A DNA stretch of 64,000 bases, taken from the NCBI GenBank assembly GCA_031772625.1, contig CM062813.1, positions 767,560,720 through 767,624,719 of the forward strand, in the 5' to 3' direction. Under the pieces are notes generated by a model. It was not told the origin of the DNA. It saw only the letters and a list, made by a program, of their open reading frames with translations, and made no database searches. The position numbers were made by a program, and so were the translations under genes. The stretch is from Pinus tabuliformis (taxonomy: Eukaryota > Streptophyta > Pinopsida > Pinales > Pinaceae). Shown in pieces: positions 1 to 10,569 of the stretch (position 1 is its first letter; every line of letters begins with the position of its first letter).

Positions 1-735
1 CTTGCTGTAGATTAGTATATCATCAAAAAATACTAACACAAATTTTCTAAGGAATGGTTTGAAAATTGAATTCATCAAACCTTGAAATGTTGAGGGTGCA
101 TTAGTAAGGCCAAAAGGCATGACCAAAAATTCATAATGACCCTCATGAGTTCTAAATGTTGTTTTCGGAATGTCTTCAGCCTTCATTCTGATTTGATGAT
201 ATCTTGAACGAAGATCCAACTTGGTGAAGTAAATTGATCCATGTAATTCATCAATGACAGGAATGGGAAACTTATCTTTAATAGTGAGCTTGTTGAGCTC
301 CCTATAATCCGGACACATGTGCCATGATCCATCCTTCTTGTGCACCAATACTACTAGAGCAGAGAAAGAACTTTGACTCGGTTGAATTATACCAGCCTCT
401 AGCATTTCTGCAACCATATGTTCAATTTCACTCTTTTGGGTATAGGGATATCTGTACGGCCTGATGTTTGGAGGAACACTTCCTGGAATCAGATGAATAG
501 CATGATCATGATCACGAATAGGTGGGAGACCTTTAAGAGTCTCAAATACCTTGGAATGATTGTCCAAGACTTTTTGGAGATCTGGAGAAATATATGATTC
601 CAATGTGGAAACATCTAGCGAACATAATTGTGTAATTACACCTTTTCGTTCCTTTTTTAGAAGCTTTGTCATATCGTTAGAGCTGATTATCTTTCCCGGT
701 TTCCCTGCAATACCCCTTAATTCAACTTCCTTTCC
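1..735 (-). pseudogene. gypsy reverse transcriptase, open to the window edge
   Basis: RT copies element RNA into DNA. Reading from about 735 to 1 on the minus strand I see no stop in roughly 240 codons. Recognisable blocks in order are the [11 protein letters not shown] block, the [12 protein letters not shown] block (canonically LRSGYHQIRM), [20 protein letters not shown], and the catalytic [10 protein letters not shown] at about positions 5-35. Both catalytic Asp residues are present. Thumb, RNase H and integrase would lie outside the window. The rest of the element has stops, so I label it a pseudogene, although this stretch itself is intact. Confidence 0.9.
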
Positions 736-1060
736 TTCCACAAAAAATTTCATGAAAATTAAAAGCTATTGTACCCAAGGATTGTAGCCATTGGACTCCT
801 AATACAACATCAACACCTCCCATTGGAATGGAAAGCATTGGGCTAGTCAATACATATTCTCCCATTGATAGCTTGATATTATGGCAATTTCTAGAGCAAT
901 TTATTGTTCCTCCATTTGCAACCATCACTTGACACTCTGGTGCTGGATATAAGAAGCAATTCAATTATTTTGCTACCTTAAATTGAATAAAATTGTGGGT
1001 ACTTCCCGAATCAATCAACACTATTACCTTTTTCTTCTTGATTTGTCCTTTTATCTTGAT
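722..1060 (-). pseudogene. gypsy aspartic protease
   Basis: Retropepsin-type protease that matures Gag-Pol. The active-site motif LIDSGSTHNFI lies at about 990-1025 and the downstream part ends in the family signature VDVVLGVQWLQSLG at about 785-830. A stop at 962-964 splits the domain, and a one-base indel near 725 moves the reading into the RT frame. The order protease then RT, with no gap, is normal for Ty3/gypsy Pol. Confidence 0.88.
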
Positions 1061-1840
1061 GGTTTGAGGAGTGGTAATTCCCGCCAATGCATTACAAGAT
1101 ATGGTCGGATTCATTTGTTCTTCATCTAGGCTTTGTTCCTGGAGTATATCCTTTTCTTTTGACCTTTCTTGCTCCTTTTCTTCTTCCTCTTCACAATCTA
1201 TGTAGAATAATTTCTTCTCAGCACACTTATGACCTTTAGTGCATTTGCTATCACAACTGTAACAAAGCCCTTTTGCTCTTTTTTCTTCCAATTGTTGTGG
1301 TGTCAACCTTATAGGTTATGGAAGACTAGCGGCAACAACACTTCCGTCTTTATAGTTGTGAGTGGTATGCTTCTTGGTTGCCATAATTTTGCTTTCCATT
1401 TTTCTTGCTAACCTGAATGCCTTCTCTAATGAATCAGGTTCCCAAAGGCGAACATCATGTTGGATATTATCCTTTAAAGGCCCTATGAACACATCAATCC
1501 TATGCTCCTCTGGAATATTTTTTACCCTTATGTTCAATTTTTGGAACTCCTCAATGTGCTCCATTATTGAACCCTTTTGTTTGAGACTTATCAATTGGCT
1601 AAAAAAAGTGTTGCTTTTTGTATCCTCATAATGTGCTATCAATTATTCCGTAAAAATTGCCCAAGTGATAAATTGTTTATGAGATCAAAGCCATTGATAC
1701 CATACAAACTTATTTGGTTCCAAATATAAAGTTGCAATACGTACCATTTGTGTGTTTTGCACATTATTGAGATCAAAAAATTGCTCCATCTGTAATATCC
1801 ATGTTGTGGGATCCTTGCCATCAAACTTCCTCATATCGAT
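965..1840 (-). pseudogene. gag: gypsy gag (capsid and zinc knuckle), broken
   Basis: Retrotransposon Gag, which packages element RNA in cytoplasmic particles. Reading from 1840 leftwards there is a capsid start (RKFDGKDPTTWILQMEQFF), a central capsid segment at 1316-1642 (FQKLNIRV, then EPDSLEKAFRLARKMESK), and at about 1205-1270 a knuckle of the form CX2CX7HXC (CYSCDSKCTKGHKC) typical of plant chromoviral Gag. An acidic linker (EEEEEKEQER) follows. The frame changes between 1824 and 1642, and a stop separates 1316 from 1306, so the ORF is damaged but readable. In this family Gag is translated as one polyprotein with Pol; nothing here suggests separate expression. Confidence 0.88.
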
Positions 1841-1880
1841 TTTTGGAATATGGGATCCTTGCCATCAAGCTTCCTCATTA
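1806..1880. repeat. short direct duplication at the gypsy truncation point
   Basis: The string GGGATCCTTGCCATCAA occurs at about 1808 and again at about 1853, each followed by a CTTCCTCAT run. The first copy is part of gag; the second abuts unrelated sequence. It is a roughly 45-bp tandem duplication at the end of the recognisable element. Confidence 0.75.
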
Positions 1881-3495
1881 AATGACATGAATGAAGATGA
1901 ATGAAGTAGATTCTCGTCAGAGGGAGAATATCTTATCAATATTCTTACTCACATTACTATTTTCATTTTGTATTGTTGAAGTATGATTTATGTGCATATG
2001 ACATTATTGAACTGCAACAAGTCACATATATAAATCTCGCACAAAATCAGGGTTTATGTTCCAGACGCAGGCACAGAACTGGGAGATCTCGTCCTTGGAC
2101 ACACGCATGCTAAGGCCAAGGTAGTGTCTAGGAAGCTAAAGACACTCCCGTGCTAACTTGAAGGAAGCGTCCAAAGTTTTGACTATAGTTGACCATCATC
2201 TGAAGTTTTCTAAAGCTGTTTGAACTCTGAATCTAGGTGTCTCTGATATATTCAATCACTGTAAACTGATTTATGAAGTTGTTGGGTTAAATTAATAATA
2301 ACATAAAAATACTACAGATGTGTTGTAGATATCAGTAAGATTTGAAAGCGGGAAAAGCTTGAATGTTTGCCATAATATGAACATGAAGACTAAACTTGTG
2401 TTTGCAGGTGACCAGTACATACATATAGATATGTCATTATGTTTGAGGTTTGTGCTATAAGAGTTTGGCATGATTTGGCCGATTGATATATATGATCTGT
2501 GTTTGGAGCTTTGACATGATGCTTGATAATGACTTAGAACTTTGAATTGATGATTGAGATATGTTTTGGACTAGAGGTCTCTCTACGATAACAAATTTGG
2601 ACTTGACCTGATGACTAATGATTTGATTTTATGATTGTTGATTTGCCATGATATCAATGCTATCTGGCCATAGTAATTACTGATGTGAGTGTTCAGAAAA
2701 ATGGTTTTGTATTTCCCTCCTTGTTCCTATCATAGTGGTTGAAGTATTGATAGTTGTGATTCAGTATGAAGGTGGACAGTGCATGACTTATCCTTGGTGT
2801 ATGCATTTGCATATAGTGACATAAATGACTTGTATTATGATTATGAGAATGAATTGATTAAGTTTGGATTGGTATTGCATGATAGATGACAAAATTGTTG
2901 GCATGATAATAAATGAAGTCAAGAATTGATATGAGTTCTACCTGTCACATGGTTGAAAGAATTGATATTGATGACTTTGATAATAGTTTTTATTTGAATT
3001 CTAAACTCCGATGAGCTGAATGTCTTAATACAACATTGATTTATGTAATTTTGATTATGTTGGCTTAGTAAGCCATTATTCTTGTAGAGAGCATTGCATG
3101 AAGCAAGCTCCCCAATCGATATATGTCCATATTTGGCAGTTATCTGAGGAAGTAAAGATGTTGAGTTCCAAGGTATGGCTTTGATTTTGATTATGGTTTT
3201 GGTTTTACATTCTGATGGTCTACTCTTGATAGGTGATGAGCCCCTAATGATCTAAATAAGAGGAATATGGCTTCTGAAGTTTGAAATGATGTATCATGGC
3301 ATGATGAATTGATTTCTGAAATTTGGGAAAGAAAATCTATATTGCAAAGCTATTGAAAAATGTTTTTATAATGGAAATGCAAAACCTTGGATACTTTGAC
3401 TGAATTACAAGATGTTGTAAAGAGATATTATTAAACTTAACTTGGAAACCAACATTTGATTGAAGCATTGATGTTTCATATTTGAACTTCCATCC

Positions 3496-3563
<68 letters not shown>

Positions 3564-6000
3564 TTGATGTGGATAGAACCTAAATGAGTTCATGATTGAG
3601 TTGCTTCATTCACATAGAGTTGCCACCGAGCATCCTTTGAGATATCTGCATAAGATGATCAATTCTTGATCTAAGATATTCTTTTTATGATATGTGACTG
3701 CATGAATATGTTGTTGATATTTGAGATTATTATTGATGAGCACATATAAGTGTTGCTTTAATACGGGATATGCCATGATATTATTGATGAAAGGTCCATA
3801 GATTTACACTTGACCGAGATTGAGTATGATGTTGCTAGCATGGATAGCTGTGAGGTAGGATGTAGAAGCTCCTTAGAGATTTGTCTAATCAAGAGCTGAA
3901 TATACATCGATACATTTTGATGATAGAGAATCCCATATATATAGTTGGGATTGAGATAATTCCATATATTGTGAGAGTGCAGTTATTTGAGACGAGCTTA
4001 GGCTTCTGATTAACACCTTCTTGAGATGGAGGATGATTATGGTATCCTTTTGTGAGTTATATGATTATTTATGATCTAACATGATATTTGATTTGATGTC
4101 TTGTATGAACAGGAAACAAATGCTATTGAAACAAGTAGATACCAGATTTGAGTATGATGAGAGTAGCACTAATCGAGGACACTGAGCCAACTGTTCCTCC
4201 CTATCTAAGCTCCCAGGGTGAGGAATTGAGATAGAAGTCTCATGGATTTAAGGGAACTCTAGGAAATAGGGTATGACCCCTATTTATTATCCATAGGGTT
4301 AGAGATGTTGCTCCCCTATCTTCATAGGGTTGGAGAATGTTGCTCCCCTATCTGGTCTTTGCAGAGTATACCCTAGTTGGAATCATACCCACAAGCATGG
4401 CTTGTCGGGAATACCACTCCTTGTTTGGCCAACGAGTTGAGAGTGTACTTAGGGTGTACAACCCAATTCGATTATGATGCAGTTGTTCTACCACATGATT
4501 ATTCAGGGTCATCGATGAGTTGAGATAAACCTATGCGGTTCTGGGTTGAGATTGAAGTCCTTGATGTGATCCCAGGGTCGAGATGTGCTCCCTTGCATGT
4601 TTGGATATCTTATTGCTCGATATAGAGTTATAGACGTATAACTTCCCCATGAGATTCTGAGTTGAGATGTGTTACCCGATTTCGTTACAGGTGGAGATGT
4701 GCCCCTTGATGATATGCTCTCTGATGATAATTGATGATGATATTCTGGGTAGTAGCCCACTAGCATAGATTCTGGGTAATAGTTTGATGGATAAATGGTG
4801 GTAGCTTAAGGTCCCCTCCAGTATCAAATTCTTCTTATTTTAGATTTGAGAATGTTCAACATATGAGCAGAAAAAAGCAAGAGATAAGCAGGAATAATCA
4901 AGGGATAGATCGAGATGTACATTGATGATTTATGATGATGAGACACTTGAGATGGTCAAGGCATGACAAAGATGATCAATGGTGATACTTGCAGATACCA
5001 GAATGGCATGGCCTAGATATTAGCAAGTGGAATTCTCCCTAGTTGAGAGGGAGGGTTAAAATTATGCAACTGTAGTAAAATTCCATTTTGGAGAGATCAT
5101 ATGATGAAGATAATAATTTCAATAGGTTCCTCTTTTTGAGAGGACCAAAATCAACCTAAAGATCACCTTATTTGGGCAAGAAGAAGTTGGTTTTTGAATT
5201 TATTTATTGACTCATGTCTATTGGATTAGGTCGGACCTAAGCACATGTACAATTGGACAGGTGGGCCTCAACATCAAGTGGACCCTCATAAAATCCTATA
5301 TATAGAAGATACCTCAATCTCATTTGGACACAATCATCAAGCACTCTATTCTCTCTTATATTGTTTGGTTCGCTCAGGTCTGACAGAGGAAAGCTCGTGC
5401 AAAGGGTCTGAAACTACAGGGTTGAAGCCCACACATGTCTAGGTTCGTTGAGTCTCGGATGCTCGCATGTAACTAAGATTTTTCATCCCTATACGTTGGC
5501 ACACTATGGTCCTGAGAGCGTTCGGGAAGTCTCGGACCCTCGCACAGGGTGTCTAAGAGAGCGTCTGAGAGGCTAGGGTTTCTGTAGTGCAGTTGGACCC
5601 CAGATGCCCACATACAGTTCTCCCCGGAGCATCTAAATTAGCCCCAGATGCACTCATCCATTCTCTAGAGAACATCCATATCAGTCTTAAATTCTTGCAC
5701 ATAGTATCTATTCATGCATCCAAGACCAAAAGATGAAGTATCTGTATTCCGAAGATTCTGCGCAACGACATCCATATTCAACAATTGACTACAGTCAGTG
5801 ATAATGCATTATAGTCTTCAAAATCAAGGTCTTTGAGTCGAAGCATGTTTAAGGTCAAGTTATGGATGTTCTAGTTGTTTTTTTGCATAGATAAATATAT
5901 GGATCATTCTACTCTCTTTTGCTGAATCATTTGATGACGATCTAAGAAGAAGAAGAAGAATTTGCAAGGGTTTTCCCCGTAGTGGGTTTTCCCCTGGTCT
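1881..6000. other. unclassified LTR-like DNA without coding sequence
   Basis: About 4.1 kb without a recognisable ORF. The first part (2200-5000) is rich in TGAT and GATG runs. A partial tandem duplication (GATGTTGCTCCCCTATCT and a near copy) lies at about 4307-4360. A TATA-like CCTATATATAG at about 5296-5308, a more GC-rich stretch at 5380-5640, and a repeated GGGTTTTCCCC block at about 5970-5995 resemble the U3-R-U5 order of a long plant LTR. I could not find a partner LTR, primer binding site or TSD, so this is only a suggestion. Confidence 0.35.
3499..3562. repeat. (TA)32 microsatellite
   Basis: An uninterrupted run of 32 TA dinucleotides. Confidence 0.98.
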
Positions 6001-7149
6001 CCAACCAATCCTAGTGTCTCTATGTGTGCATGATTTTATTCTATTGCTCCTTTATCTTCACTGCATAGATGATGATGATATTGTTCTTTCTACATATTTG
6101 CATATGTTGATGAATAATGATGTAAATATGAATTATGTTATAATGTTATGGGGTGAAATTAATGTGTTAATGAAGAAATGCAATTATCAAAGCAAAGAAA
6201 AATGTAGCCCTATGAAAAATTAACAATATAAAAAACATACATGGTGCATGATTAACGTAAGAAATATATATAATTATGGATATGTAAATGTGCATATTTA
6301 TTATTCATATATATATATATATAAAATCACACATAAAACTACATCTAGACTCTCTGTATGTATTCAATTAGAATACATTTATTTAATAATCTGTCCACCC
6401 ACAAGAACCGTAGAAGGTTGGGTAGAGGGATTTCTGAAAAAAAGAAGAAGAAAAAAAACCATAATTAAATAAATTAATGCAATATGTATAATTGCATGTA
6501 TAATATTGAAGGGACTTGTACAAATAAGTCTGCATATAAATAATTTCCAAGTGATTTCTCCCAATGAATCTTCTGAGAAAACTTATGATTGCCAATATCT
6601 TTCTTTCGTGGTATAAGCCTCAATGTTCTTAGAAGTATGAACAATCAAATTAACTGAACATCCAAAATTATTGAACCAACAACCCACTAGTTTTGATTGT
6701 AAATTGTAACTTATGTCACCAGTTTTTATTATTTATAAAATTGTGGATTAAAATTGTATTTTATCTCTCTGCAAATTGGAATTGCCAAATAATTTTAAAT
6801 TGAAAAACCATTAATGTGGATGGGTAGAATGCAAGACCTTTTCTGAGGCTTGAAATCAGTACAATTTTATAAACAATCAAAAGTTATTGTAGATTAAAAT
6901 GGTATGTTGCTGTTATATAATAAACATTTCCCTGACATATGTATATAAACTAATATCTTTGCTCACACAGTACCGATGTGCAATGTTTGTCATCAACTAC
7001 ATCGATACACAGTTTCCTGCATGATTATTTTTGAATAACGGTGGGTAATTAGAGAATAATCAAATTAGAGAATAATCAAATGAAAGAGATTTGCAATTTG
7101 GTGAAAAAGCGAAATTAGGAAAGACTTTTGGGAGTGTAGGGATAAATCA
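6001..7149. other. AT-rich region, nothing recognised
   Basis: No coding sequence, RNA gene or clear repeat boundary. Short TA runs occur near 6308-6322. Open frames here are short and low complexity. Confidence 0.6.
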
Positions 7150-7660
7150 CACTGTCGTTTATGAGTTTCTTGGTCGAGAAAAAAGTCAACAAATTTTCTT
7201 ATATGAGAGTTGAATTTTTTCTCAAATTAGAGTTTTACAATGTTTTTGCCAAGAGTTTGGTCGGGTTAATTCCAAGGTTAAAAACTCTCGAATGAGAGTT
7301 TGACAAGTTTTTGACTAAGAATTTTGAAGAATTTTGGCAAAAAAAATCTTGGACACAAATTCTAGGTTGATAGTTTAGATTGTATTTAAAACTCTCGAGT
7401 AAGATTTTAGATTCCATTTAAAATTCTCAACAGGGAATCTAGATTCTAATTAAAAATCTTGGGCCAAAGTTTAGATTTTATTTAGAACTCTCAACCAAGA
7501 GATTAGATTCTTGTATGAGAGCTCAGATTTGATTTAAAATTCTCGTATGAGTGTTTAGATTCTTGTATGAAAGTTTACATTGCATTTAAAACTCTTGTAT
7601 GAGAGTTTAGATTTTATTTAAAACTCTCGACCGAGAGTTTAGTTTGGATTCAATCCCAAG
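7150..7660. repeat. minisatellite of about 35 bp with GAGAGTTTAGATT core (left part)
   Basis: Imperfect tandem units built from GAGAGTTTAGATT, then an ATTTAAAACTCTCG segment, about a dozen copies. Each unit contains AACTCTCG and its reverse complement CGAGAGTT, so neighbouring units can pair. The same unit reappears at 10176-10345, on the far side of the inverted repeat, suggesting that the array was split by an insertion. Confidence 0.85.
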
Positions 7661-7838
7661 AACGTCTTGGTATCCAAACACAAAGCTTCAAAGGTACTCT
7701 AATGCATGCAAAGGAAGGAAAAAGGAGAGGAAGGAAAAGCAAATAAGATTCAATACAAGAGATGGGAGATGCACTTGTTAATTATGGACAAGTGGCTCTC
7801 TTAAAGGAGGTGTTTTCCTTTGCTCAACATCCTTCCCA

Positions 7839-8720
7839 ATGAAGATAATTTTGTGGAATATAAGAGGCCTTAATTGCTAAGGTAAACAAAGGTTTATCAA
7901 AGAGAGAATACAAAGAAAACTCCCTACGATATTGATGTTACAGGAGACTAAATGTGATAATGATAAATTCAACTCAATAACCTCTCATTATTGGAGAGGA
8001 TGTCAAACCATAGCACTAGATGTTGTAGGGAAATTAGGGGAATGACTATCTTACAAAATCCAAATGAAGCGGAATCTATGCACTGGATGGATACGCTGAG
8101 GATAATCTCTAGTATATTACACTACCTAGGATCAAAAGAAACAAGATGCATAATTACAGTCTTTAGGCCAAATATGGTGACCAAAAACACAAACTTTCAT
8201 AGAAACTTGGCAAGCATTAGAGAGTTTCACCAAGATAAGCTATGGATTATAAGTAAAGACTTTAATATGGTGACATCATTGGAGAAAAAAGGGAGGTATT
8301 TTCCGCTTGGACATAGACTCCCAATCGTTCAAACAATTGACACAACAAATGAAGTTGGTTGATGTCGAAACAATAATTGGAGTATTCACCTGGAACAATT
8401 GTTCTGGTGGTAATAAGAAAATAAACTCACTCTTGGATATATTTTTAGTCACAAAATATCTCTTAGAAGTGGATGTATTCCTAGAAGTGTCTGTTATTCC
8501 TTGTAGATGTTTGGATCATTTGGCCAATCTGTTTAGAAATAGATATCGAAGCTACCCCAAAAAATATACCTTTCAAATTTGAGACTTTCTTTCTTAAGAA
8601 TCCATCCTTCCTTGAGAAGGAAAATGTGTGGTGGGAAGAGGTTCAAGTCCACTGTCCCTCCAATATGCCCAAGTTTCAATAAAATCTCAAGATTCTTAAG
8701 TAAAAATAAAAATAAAAATA
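7839..8720 (+). pseudogene. L1-type LINE endonuclease fragment
   Basis: Decayed start of a plant L1 ORF2. The reading starts at ATG 7839 with an IILWNIRGL motif and reaches MLQETKCD at about 7930, the first two blocks of the APE-type endonuclease that nicks target DNA. Further on, WIISKDFNMV (about 8243-8275, normally GGDFN) and LVDVETIIGVFTWNN (about 8355-8400) are later endonuclease blocks, followed by LDIFLVTKYLL. At least two frameshifts and several stops break it. RT sequence is absent: the homology fades at an (AAAAT)n run at 8700-8725. It is a different, older copy from the LINE at 54700-61272. Confidence 0.85.
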
Positions 8721-10170
8721 AAAATGGAACATAAACCATTGAAATGGATGCTTTTTCTCATGTGTATGCCTAAACACCCCCATATGGGGTGAAAGGGATG
8801 TGATATGTGTCATAATGTGTTACCTATGAGATCATCCTCCTATCAAGATTTATAAGCACACTTGGAAAGCTCTTAGTTCCTTCACAACATATAGGGTATA
8901 ATGGCGAGGAGTGTGAAGCATTTAGGGGTTTATTTCATTATTTATCATAATGTGATGGTAACTTGCTTGGTAAAAAGGATGCTCTAATTTTTTTATTAAA
9001 TATAATGGAATTTATGGAATAAAAGTAATAGATGTCCTTGTATTTATACAAAGATATTGCACGACTCTACAATGTGAAAGAATCGATCTCTTTGATTGAC
9101 AACCCAATAACTATTCGTCTTGCCTTTGGTTTTTTCCCTTGGGTTTTCATGGCTAGTTTCGTAGTATAAATCTTCTGTCATGGTCATGCATCAAAGTCTA
9201 TGGACTTGTGTATTAGCTAGTTGATTAGGTGGTAAGGGCCTATGGATTTCGGTTCCAATCAATGGGATTATTATTAGTGAGACTAGTTGGTCTATCTGTC
9301 CCTAGTTTCTTTGTGTGCCTTCAATATTTGTTATTACCACAACAAGTCAATATGGTTAGAGGTGGCCCTAGTCATAAAGGATGCATGAGAAAAAGGAGGC
9401 AAAATACCACTCAAGTTTAACAAGGAGAAAAAGAGTCCATAAAGGTGTTTCCTACACAGATGTTTCCTTTGGTTTGGGCTAAGATGGAGCTAGTAGAGAG
9501 AGAGGCACATTTAGAATGAGGGTTTCTCCCTAATTTCGAGGTTGATGCAACAATTGGTCCATAGGCCCCTAACACTAGTACCTCCATAATAAGAGACACA
9601 AAGTATGACAAAATCACGGATCTCTACTAGCAAATAAAAAATAATGGAATGAACCCCTAAATCCTTCACGCCCCTCACCATTATACCCTATATGTTATGG
9701 AGGAATTAAGATATTTCCAGGTCAGCTATAAATCTTGATAGGAGGATAGTTTCATAAATAAAACATTATGACACATATCACATTATTATCACTCCATCTT
9801 GGGGTGTTTAGGTATACACTCGAGAAAAAGCATCCCTTTCAATGGGTTATGTTCCATCTTTTTATTTTTTACTTAATAATCTTTAGGTTTTGTTGAAACT
9901 TGGCCCTATAGGAGGGATCCTAGACTTAAATCTCCTCTGACCATGCCTTTTCCTTCTCAACAAAAGATGGATCCTTAAGCAAGAACCTGTCAAATCTAAA
10001 AGGCCTATTTTTAGGGGTAGGTTTGATATCTATTTCTAAATAAATTGACCATTGATCCAAACCTATACAAGAAAGAATAAATTATTCTAGGAAGACATCC
10101 ACTTATAAGAGACATTCTATGACTAAATATCTATCTGAGCATGAGGTCGTTTGGTTCTTATCACTGTGGT
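8385..10170. repeat. long inverted repeat with L1 endonuclease sequence in both arms
   Basis: The left arm (about 8385-8950) is repeated as its reverse complement at about 9630-10170. Matching landmarks include the left string AAGTTTCAATAAAATCTCAAG and the right-arm TTTTGTTGAAACTTGG, the left AACACCCCCATATGGGG and the right CCATCTTGGGGTGTTTAGG, and the left GGTATAATGGCGAGG with the right CACCATTATACCCTATATG. Arms are about 0.55 kb and diverged by many substitutions and small indels. The spacer (8951-9629) has no recognisable gene. The outer two thirds of each arm derive from an L1 endonuclease region, so the palindrome formed after or by rearrangement of a LINE fragment. Confidence 0.88.
9870..10170 (-). 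pseudogene. L1 endonuclease fragment, right arm copy
   Basis: Reverse-complement counterpart of 8400-8720. Read on the minus strand it has the same block order as the left arm (DIFLVIECLL-like, then a long stretch ending WSEEI-like). It is too short and broken to encode anything. It ends where the GAGAGTTT minisatellite resumes. Confidence 0.75.
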
Positions 10171-10175
10171 GATTT

Positions 10176-10345
10176 TTCTAGTTTAGATTCTATTTAAAAC
10201 TCTCAACTGAGAGTTTAGATTATATTTAAAACTATTGGCCTAGAGTTTAGATTCTCGTATGAGAGTTCAAATTCCATTTAAAAATCTCGTAGGAGAGTTT
10301 AGATTCTATGTAAAACTCTTGATCAAGATTTTAGATTGTTGGAGT
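10176..10345. repeat. GAGAGTTTAGATT minisatellite (right part)
   Basis: Four to five further units of the array seen at 7150-7660, for example CTCAACTGAGAGTTTAGATT. It directly follows the right arm of the inverted repeat. Confidence 0.82.
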
Positions 10346-10381
10346 CCATTTATGTTTCTAGCATTGAAGTAGGCATAGTTC

Positions 10382-10391
10382 AAATCAGGTT
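10382..10391. repeat. TSD of SINE candidate, left copy
   Basis: AAATCAGGTT, identical to 10560-10569. Confidence 0.8.
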
Positions 10392-10559
10392 TTTTTTTGA
10401 GGAAATATCTAGACAGATCCACTCAAGGGGATCACATCCCGCTAGCTTATTAACAAAACCTAACCCCGTTGGCGTCAAGGAGAATTAACCCCATCACCTC
10501 CCATTAGGGAGATACTTTAGTAACGGGAACTCAATCAATTGATAACCCTCTAGGCTTTT
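10392..10559 (-). mobile_element. tRNA-derived SINE candidate with 10-bp TSD
   Basis: A 168-bp element flanked by exact direct repeats AAATCAGGTT (10382-10391 and 10560-10569). On the minus strand it ends in an A tract (T run at 10392-10398), which sets its orientation. Its 5' part carries a tRNA-like internal promoter pattern: a weak A-box-like segment around 10500-10525 and a B-box-like GGGGTTAATTCTCC at about 10473-10486 (consensus GGTTCRANNCC). A diverged relative lies at 43950-44125. SINEs are copied by LINE machinery, and L1 elements are present in this window. The TSD and tail are direct observations; the tRNA origin is an inference. Confidence 0.72.
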
Positions 10560-10569
10560 AAATCAGGTT

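Larger units (their letters stand above)
1..1880 (-). mobile_element. Ty3/gypsy fragment (gag-protease-RT), truncated at both ends
   Basis: Minus-strand retrotransposon fragment in the order gag, CCHC knuckle, protease, reverse transcriptase, cut by the left window edge inside RT. It is collinear with the element at 43798-50041: positions 1-1880 match about 46385-48240 with very similar spacing, so both are one family, a chromovirus judging from the chromodomain of the other copy. The right end stops within gag; the N-terminal coiled-coil part present in the other copy (up to 48732) is missing. The junction near 1880 coincides with a short direct duplication. No LTR of this copy is visible. 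Confidence 0.93.

Noticed and set aside
3405..3593. Open frame with a long Ile-Tyr repeat
   Set aside because: It is a translation of the (TA)32 microsatellite.
7150..7660. Regularly spaced repeats considered as a CRISPR-like array
   Set aside because: Units are imperfect, directly adjacent and lack unique spacers; the setting is a plant genome.
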